Positions 6,952-10,890 of a stretch of DNA of 10,890 nt are shown piece by piece (within the stretch, counting starts at the first letter, position 1; each line of letters opens with the position of its first letter). The notes under the pieces are model-generated. The model was not told the origin of the DNA. It did no database searches and saw only the letters and a program-made list of their open reading frames with translations. The stretch is from Bacillota bacterium (lineage in GTDB: Bacteria > Bacillota > Clostridia > Peptostreptococcales > Anaerovoracaceae). The position numbers and the translations under genes were made by a program. The DNA lies in contig JABUTE010000044.1 of the NCBI GenBank assembly GCA_021443825.1, positions 1-10,890 of the forward strand, read 5' to 3'.

Positions 6952-9090
6952 TTAAGCCTTGATGATGGGGGTATCTTCCAGACCCTTTCTGGTCAGGTTG
7001 ATACGGTCCTTTTCATCGATCTCATCAACGCGAACGGTGACGGTATCGCCGATGTTCAGCACATCGGTGACCTTGCCGATCCGTTCTTTGCAGATCTTGG
7101 AGATGTGCAGCAGACCGTCTTTGCCGGGCAGGATGTTGACGAAGGCACCCAGCTCACCCTTCATGCCGGTGAGGATGCGAACGACCTTGCCGGTATAGAC
7201 TTCACCGACTTCCACTTCCTTGACCAGAAGCTCGATCTCCTTCTTGGCCAGCTCTGCGCTTTCCATGTTGGGAGAAGAGATATAAACGTTGCCGTCGTCG
7301 TCGATGTCGACCTTGGCACCGGTACGTGCGATGATGCCGTTGATGGTCTCGCCGCCCTTGCCGATGACGATGCGGATCTTATCGACGGGAACGCGCATGG
7401 AGATAATGCGGGGTGCGTACTTGGACATTTCGGCTCTGGGTGCGGGGATCTCTTCCAGCATCTGCTGCATGATCCACATTCTGCCCTCTCTTGCCTGCTT
7501 TAAGGCGTTGGAGAGGATCTCTCTGGACAGACCGTGTACCTTGATATCCATCTGGATAGCAGTTACGCCAACCTCGGTACCGGTGACCTTAAAGTCCATG
7601 TCGCCCAGGAAGTCTTCCATGCCCTGGATATCGGACAGGATGGCAAAGCGGCTGGAGCCGTCTTCTTCGACACGCTCAATGAGACCCATGGCGATACCGG
7701 AAACGGGTGCCTTGATGGGTACGCCGGCATCCATCAGAGCCAGGCAGCTGCCGCAGGTGGAAGCCATGGAGGAGGAACCGTTGGAAGACAGTACCTCGGA
7801 TACGACACGGATCGCATAGGGGAACTCTTCAACAGGAGGCAGTACGGGCAGCAGGGCTCTTTCTGCCAGTGCGCCGTGGCCGATCTCTCTTCTGCCGGGG
7901 CTTCTTAAGGGCTTTGCTTCGCCGGTGGAATAGCCGGGGAAGTTATACTGGTGCATATAGCGCTTTTCAGTCTCTTCTTCGATGATGCCTTCCAGGATCT
8001 GTGCTTCGGAAACAGGAGCCAGTGTGGCGATGGACATGACCTGCGTCTGGCCTCTCTTGAAAAGGCCGGTGCCGTGGGCTCTGGGCAGAAGACCGGTCTC
8101 GCACCATACGGGACGGATCTCATCCAGCTTTCTGTTGTCGGGACGGATGCCTTCGTCCAGGATCATGCCGCGGACCTGCTCCTTGGTGATGTTGTAAAGT
8201 ACGGCATCGATATCCTTGGCGCCTTCGGGATAGATCTCTGCGAAGTGCTCTTTGGTCTCAGCCTCTACGGCATCCATGTTATCAAGACGCTCCAGCTTAT
8301 CCTTGGTCAGGATGGCATCGTGCATCTTGGATACAGCATATTCTCTGACGGCAGCGTCGATCTGGGCATCGGGCTTCCAGAGGGTGATCTCCATCTTGGG
8401 CTTTCCGACCTCTGCGACGACAGCGTCGATAAAGGCGACGATCTTCTTGATCTCTTCGTGACCGAAGAGGATGGCATCCAGCATGACGTCTTCGGGGACT
8501 TCCTTGGCGCCTGCTTCTACCATCATGATCGCTTCTTTCGTGCCGGCGACATACATATTGATGTCGGATACGGCTCTCTGCTCTTTGGTGGGGTTGATGA
8601 CGAAGTTGCCGTCGACTCTGCCGACGATGACAGAACCGGTGGGGCCGTCCCAGGGAATGTTGGATACGGCAAGAGCGACGGAGGAGCCCAGCATTGCGCA
8701 GATCTCAGGTGCGCAGTCGGGATCGACGCTCCAGCTGGTAGCGGTTACTTCCACATCGTTATAAAAGCCCTTGGGGAAGAGGGGACGGAGAGGTCTGTCC
8801 ATCAGTCGGGAGAACAGGATGGCCTTTTCGGAGGGTCTGCCCTCTCTCTTGATGAAGCCGCCGGGCAGCTTGCCGATGGAATACATCTTTTCTTCGAAGT
8901 CGCAGGACAGAGGGAAGAAATCGATGTCGGGACGGGGGCTCTTAGCCATGGTTGCGGTGCAGCTTACGACGGTCTCGCCGTAGCGGACGACGACCTGTCC
9001 GTTGGCCTGCTCGGCTACCTTGCCGATCTCAAGCTCCAGGAGTCTGCCGCCGACTGCAGTTCTGAAGGTTCTGTATTCAGTGTATCTCAT
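6952..9090 (-). CDS. pnp: Polyribonucleotide nucleotidyltransferase (PNPase)
   Basis: PNPase is the phosphorolytic 3'-to-5' exoribonuclease of mRNA decay. The protein is 712 aa, a normal full length. Two RNase PH domains occupy roughly residues 10-230 and 310-550: the first contains FIKREGRPSEKAILFSRLMD (79-98), the second the phosphate site SNGSSSMAS (436-444) and the Asp pair D487/D493 matching E. coli D486/D492. The KH domain has the GKGG loop (577-580) and the S1 domain spans about 627-702. I chose ATG at 9090, preceded by AAAGGAAA and encoding MRYTEYRTFRTAVGG. An in-frame ATG at 9150 lies inside the leader hairpin and adds residues unlike the family. The upstream neighbour is rpsO with its terminator, as in many bacteria. 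The leader hairpin suggests post-transcriptional control. Confidence 0.98.
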   Translation of the reverse strand: MRYTEYRTFRTAVGGRLLELEIGKVAEQANGQVVVRYGETVVSCTATMAKSPRPDIDFFPLSCDFEEKMYSIGKLPGGFIKREGRPSEKAILFSRLMDRPLRPLFPKGFYNDVEVTATSWSVDPDCAPEICAMLGSSVALAVSNIPWDGPTGSVIVGRVDGNFVINPTKEQRAVSDINMYVAGTKEAIMMVEAGAKEVPEDVMLDAILFGHEEIKKIVAFIDAVVAEVGKPKMEITLWKPDAQIDAAVREYAVSKMHDAILTKDKLERLDNMDAVEAETKEHFAEIYPEGAKDIDAVLYNITKEQVRGMILDEGIRPDNRKLDEIRPVWCETGLLPRAHGTGLFKRGQTQVMSIATLAPVSEAQILEGIIEEETEKRYMHQYNFPGYSTGEAKPLRSPGRREIGHGALAERALLPVLPPVEEFPYAIRVVSEVLSSNGSSSMASTCGSCLALMDAGVPIKAPVSGIAMGLIERVEEDGSSRFAILSDIQGMEDFLGDMDFKVTGTEVGVTAIQMDIKVHGLSREILSNALKQAREGRMWIMQQMLEEIPAPRAEMSKYAPRIISMRVPVDKIRIVIGKGGETINGIIARTGAKVDIDDDGNVYISSPNMESAELAKKEIELLVKEVEVGEVYTGKVVRILTGMKGELGAFVNILPGKDGLLHISKICKERIGKVTDVLNIGDTVTVRVDEIDEKDRINLTRKGLEDTPIIKA

Positions 9091-9128
9091 TACTTGCTTT
9101 TCCTTTCTGTAAAAATTACATGTTCGGT

Positions 9129-9181
9129 CCGGCTTGACAACCAAATGCACTTGCTACAAATGCACTTGGTTCTCAAGACGG
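9129..9181 (-). promoter_or_regulatory. Long near-perfect hairpin in the pnp leader
   Basis: Two 21-nt arms (9177-9157 and 9153-9133) pair over a three-base TAG loop with a single G-G mismatch and two G-U wobbles. After one further mismatch, CCG/CGG (9181-9179 and 9131-9129) adds three pairs. Because each arm is itself almost palindromic, CAAATGCACTTG appears twice on the plus strand (9142-9153, 9157-9168). It lies 38 nt before the pnp ATG, after the rpsO terminator, and has no T-tract. The length suits a double-strand-specific nuclease such as RNase III; pnp leaders of enterobacteria are controlled in that way, but for this organism it is inference. Confidence 0.8.
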
Positions 9182-9188
9182 GCCTTTT

Positions 9189-9226
9189 AAAATAAAACTT
9201 AAGCGGGGCTTTGTGAAAAACCCCGC
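9189..9226 (-). terminator. Intrinsic terminator after rpsO
   Basis: Minus-strand GCGGGGTTTT (9226-9217) pairs with AAAGCCCCGC (9212-9203), including one G-T wobble, around a TCAC loop, and is followed by the T-rich tail TTAAGTTTTATTTT. It begins 17 nt after the rpsO stop. I see no convincing promoter between it and pnp, so pnp is probably reached by partial readthrough. Confidence 0.85.
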
Positions 9227-9243
9227 CGAAATGACTTGTTCAA

Positions 9244-9510
9244 TTACTTTCTCAGGTTCAGACGAGCGATCAGGCTTCTGTAGCGTTCGATATCCTTATC
9301 TCTCAGATAAGCCAGCAGGTTTCTTCTCTGACCGACCATCTTCAGCAGACCTCTTCTGGAATGGAAATCCTTGGGGTTGACCTTGAGGTGCTCATTCAGA
9401 TCGTTGATTCTGTAGGTGAGGATAGCGACCTGTACTTCGGGGGAACCGGTGTCGCCTTCGTGAGTCGCATATTCTTTGATCAGTTCGTTCTTCTTTTCAG
9501 CAGTAAGCAT
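9244..9510 (-). CDS. rpsO: 30S ribosomal protein S15
   Basis: S15 is a primary 16S rRNA-binding protein of the small subunit platform. The 88-residue product has the expected length and the family blocks HEGDTGSPEVQVAILT (17-32), the NDLNEHLK helix, DFHSRRGLLKMVGQRRNLLAYL (48-69) and a basic C-terminus ending LNLRK. The ATG at 9510 has AAGGAG five nt upstream. A good promoter sits about 90 bp upstream and a terminator directly downstream, so it can be a one-gene transcript as well as part of a longer truB-ribF-rpsO-pnp message. The leader between promoter and start can fold, which may relate to S15 autoregulation. Confidence 0.99.
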   Translation of the reverse strand: MLTAEKKNELIKEYATHEGDTGSPEVQVAILTYRINDLNEHLKVNPKDFHSRRGLLKMVGQRRNLLAYLRDKDIERYRSLIARLNLRK

Positions 9511-9537
9511 TTTTTCTCCTTTTTGAAATTCGCCTCA

Positions 9538-9573
9538 GACATAGCATGCCGCCGGAGTGCGGGCAACTGTGCC
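9538..9573 (-). promoter_or_regulatory. Structured leader of rpsO, candidate S15 autoregulatory site
   Basis: In the rpsO leader, minus-strand GGCACAG (9573-9567) can pair with CTATGTC (9544-9538; one mismatch, one G-U), enclosing TGCC/GGCA (9565-9562 with 9550-9547). A competing small hairpin GGCA-CAGT-TGCC (9573-9562) uses the same bases. S15 regulates its own mRNA through leader structures in several bacteria, including Bacillus relatives; whether this leader does so is inferred only from position and foldability. Confidence 0.4.
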
Positions 9574-9600
9574 GTAAGGTAGGTTTTAAACAACTATTGA

Positions 9601-9629
9601 ATAATACCACAGACAGGCTGCAGTGTAAA
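9601..9629 (-). promoter_or_regulatory. Sigma-A promoter of rpsO
   Basis: Minus-strand -35 TTTACA (9629-9624) and -10 TATTAT (9606-9601) are separated by 17 bp; each hexamer is one base from consensus. It begins 8 bp after the stop codon of the 80-residue gene upstream. Predicted initiation near 9594 gives a leader of about 85 nt before the rpsO ATG. Confidence 0.8.
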
Positions 9630-9637
9630 GTACTAAA

Positions 9638-9880
9638 TCAAGAAAGTTTTATGGGATCATGAGAAGACTCGCGGGCCTCCCGTTTCTGGGCCCGATCGTC
9701 GTCGATCTTGCTGTAGATGCCGTTGATGGCGGCAGCCAGCTGACGGGCCGTTTTTTCGTTGAGGATCAGCCCTTCCACCGGTTCCTGCCGCAGTTCTTTG
9801 CCCTCTGGGATATTCTGTACGAACCGGATAAAGCATTCATTGCCGGTAACATTGATCGTAAAGGCGTTGGAATATTTCAT
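9638..9880 (-). CDS. Small protein of unknown function coupled to ribF
   Basis: The 80-residue product is not confidently recognised. It starts with a strand-rich segment (NAFTINVTGNECFIRFVQNIP, about 5-25), then an acidic stretch, then LILNEKTARQLAAAINGIYSK (39-59), which should form a helix, and ends in a charged, probably disordered tail. The layout of a beta segment followed by an IL..KTARQLA..I helix is reminiscent of the DUF3467 type, but this is only a weak impression. There is no signal peptide or membrane segment. It is very likely real: its ATG overlaps the ribF stop (TAATG) and AGGAGG stands 7 nt upstream. The stop is followed within 8 bp by the rpsO promoter. Confidence 0.8.
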   Translation of the reverse strand: MKYSNAFTINVTGNECFIRFVQNIPEGKELRQEPVEGLILNEKTARQLAAAINGIYSKIDDDRAQKREARESSHDPIKLS

Positions 9881-10707
9881 TACCGTTCCTCCTGTAAAAA
9901 CAAGATCGTGAAAAAATCTCGCCGCAGCGTATCGGCGATCAGAGGCGCATCCCCTTCCGGAAACGATACGGTAAGAAGAGGCTCCTCACCGGCGCCTACC
10001 GTCACAAGGGCAGCATCCTTGGAAAAGCCGGTGCAGACAAGTGCTTTGTAGGTTCCTTCGGGGGGCAGCACCTGCCACAGCCGTGGATGACAGCGCAGCT
10101 GTCCGAGGCCGCATTCTTCTTTCAGCTGCAGCCCGTCTTTTCCGATGGCAAAGGTACTTCCGCTGTAATGGCAGTAGCCCTTCAGATCACCCTTTGCGAT
10201 CAGCGTGCGAAGAAGGGTGCTGGAGACCGTGGTTCCGTCCACCGTATACGCGGGGATCACGCAAAGCTCCACTCCCTTTTCAGCGCAAAGAGACGCAAGC
10301 AGCGCCGTGTCGCCGGCCGCTTTATAGCCGAACCGGTAATTGAAGCCGCAGATCACCGCACGCACATTGACACACTCCAGAAGACGGTTAAAAAACGCCC
10401 TGGGAGAAAGCTCCATGGTAGACCTTTCAAAAGGAACGGAGATCATATGGCGAATACCGGTCTCTTCGATGGCGATGGCCTTAAGTGCCGGAGACATGAG
10501 CCGCTTTACCACGATCTTGCCTGCGACCGCGTTGGCGGTCAGAGAATCGAAGGTAAAGACTGCAGGCTCGAGCTGCTTTTGCCGGGCCAGTTTCGTACAT
10601 TCCCCCATCAGCCTGCGGTGACCGGCATGGACCCCGTCGAAATTGCCCAGGGCAAGGCATACCGGTTCGTTGATGCTTTTCGGGTGAAACGAATCGTATA
10701 TCTTCAT
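9880..10707 (-). CDS. ribF: FAD synthetase (RibF family) with degenerate riboflavin kinase domain
   Basis: RibF normally has an N-terminal FMN adenylyltransferase domain (FMN to FAD) and a C-terminal riboflavin kinase domain (riboflavin to FMN). The N-terminal half is intact: LALGNFDGVHAGHRRL (18-33, with HAGH), CGFNYRFGYKAAGD (120-133) and VSSTLLRTLIAKGDL (161-175). The C-terminal part, about 100 residues, lacks the GR-IGFPTAN nucleotide/flavin motif (LGQLRCHP stands at that place, 201-208) and the EVHILDF segment with the kinase's catalytic Glu. Only PPEGTYKALV (215-224) still resembles the barrel. It is 275 aa against the usual 300-320. I infer a FAD synthetase without kinase activity. It starts 3 nt after truB, with AAGGTGAT as SD inside truB, and overlaps the next gene by one base. 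Confidence 0.9.
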   Translation of the reverse strand: MKIYDSFHPKSINEPVCLALGNFDGVHAGHRRLMGECTKLARQKQLEPAVFTFDSLTANAVAGKIVVKRLMSPALKAIAIEETGIRHMISVPFERSTMELSPRAFFNRLLECVNVRAVICGFNYRFGYKAAGDTALLASLCAEKGVELCVIPAYTVDGTTVSSTLLRTLIAKGDLKGYCHYSGSTFAIGKDGLQLKEECGLGQLRCHPRLWQVLPPEGTYKALVCTGFSKDAALVTVGAGEEPLLTVSFPEGDAPLIADTLRRDFFTILFLQEER

Positions 10708-10710
10708 GAG

Positions 10711-10890
10711 TTATTTGATCACCTTATCTGGAGTAAATCGCATACGCCCACTGCTCTGGCAGCAGAGGGCCGTTCCGAGAAACCGATCTCCGAGCCAGAC
10801 AGAGACAGGCTTTCCGGGGATGGGCTGCTCATTTGGGAACAGACACTGCCCCCCATGGAATTCCAGACCGTTGAGGAATCGGGCTGCCCG
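10711..10890 (-). CDS. truB: tRNA pseudouridine-55 synthase TruB, C-terminal end only
   Basis: The last 59 codons and a TAA stop (10713-10711) are present; the gene enters from the right edge. The visible part begins with ARRFLNGLEF, contains VSVWLGDRFLGTALC and ends in a MRFTPDKVIK tail, which is the usual C-terminal (PUA-like) end of TruB in Gram-positive bacteria; the catalytic domain lies outside. TruB makes pseudouridine 55 in the T-loop of tRNAs. The call rests on this short similarity plus the very common order truB-ribF-rpsO-pnp. Three nt separate its stop from the ribF ATG. Confidence 0.85.
   Translation of the reverse strand, partial: RAARFLNGLEFHGGQCLFPNEQPIPGKPVSVWLGDRFLGTALCCQSSGRMRFTPDKVIK

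Noticed and set aside
9091..9150. In-frame upstream extension of pnp to an ATG at 9150
   Set aside because: That ATG lies within the leader hairpin, and the added residues do not resemble PNPase N-termini; an SD precedes the ATG at 9090.
9142..9168. Two copies of CAAATGCACTTG as a possible operator or CRISPR-like repeat
   Set aside because: There are only two copies with a 3-bp gap, fully explained by the near-palindromic arms of one long hairpin.
7951..9195. 414-codon plus-strand open frame opposite pnp
   Set aside because: It is antisense to the intact PNPase coding region and runs through the leader hairpin; there is no independent support.

Overview
The window reads as a conserved chromosomal housekeeping block from a low-to-mid GC Gram-positive anaerobe, most likely class Clostridia of the Bacillota. 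The grounds are the gene order truB-ribF-rpsO-pnp-M16 peptidase, strong AGGAGG ribosome binding sites, the split P-protein (gcvPA plus gcvPB), and a tandem glycine riboswitch with an intrinsic terminator. Base composition is near half GC by eye. No species can be named. Every gene I can support lies on the minus strand, so transcription runs from high to low coordinates. The long plus-strand open frames are antisense shadows.

Right side (10890 to about 9240): the 3' end of truB, then ribF, then an unrecognised 80-residue protein whose start codon overlaps the ribF stop (TAATG). A clear sigma-A promoter follows and drives rpsO through a leader of about 85 nt that can fold. The rpsO gene is closed by an intrinsic terminator.

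Centre (about 9240 to 5630): between rpsO and pnp lies a very long near-perfect hairpin in the pnp leader. Then come pnp (PNPase, 712 aa), a stable intercistronic hairpin, and an M16 zinc peptidase similar in size and position to Bacillus MlpA/YmxG.

Left side (about 5630 to 1): about 490 bp without a gene hold a consensus sigma-A promoter, a two-aptamer glycine riboswitch and its terminator. These control gcvT-gcvH-gcvPA-gcvPB, the glycine cleavage system. A strong terminator follows gcvPB, and only 28 nt further on lplA (lipoate-protein ligase) begins; it runs off the window edge. Together these encode glycine decarboxylation by PA/PB onto lipoyl-GcvH, methylene transfer to folate by GcvT, and the ligase that lipoylates GcvH. 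The dihydrolipoamide dehydrogenase (L protein) is not in the window.

I found no mobile element, CRISPR array, tRNA or rRNA. Nothing here is a convincingly new multi-gene system. The points worth a second look are the long pnp leader hairpin, a RibF whose riboflavin kinase half has lost its signature motifs, the riboswitch/terminator arrangement, the terminator placed between gcvPB and lplA, and the small coupled protein after ribF.
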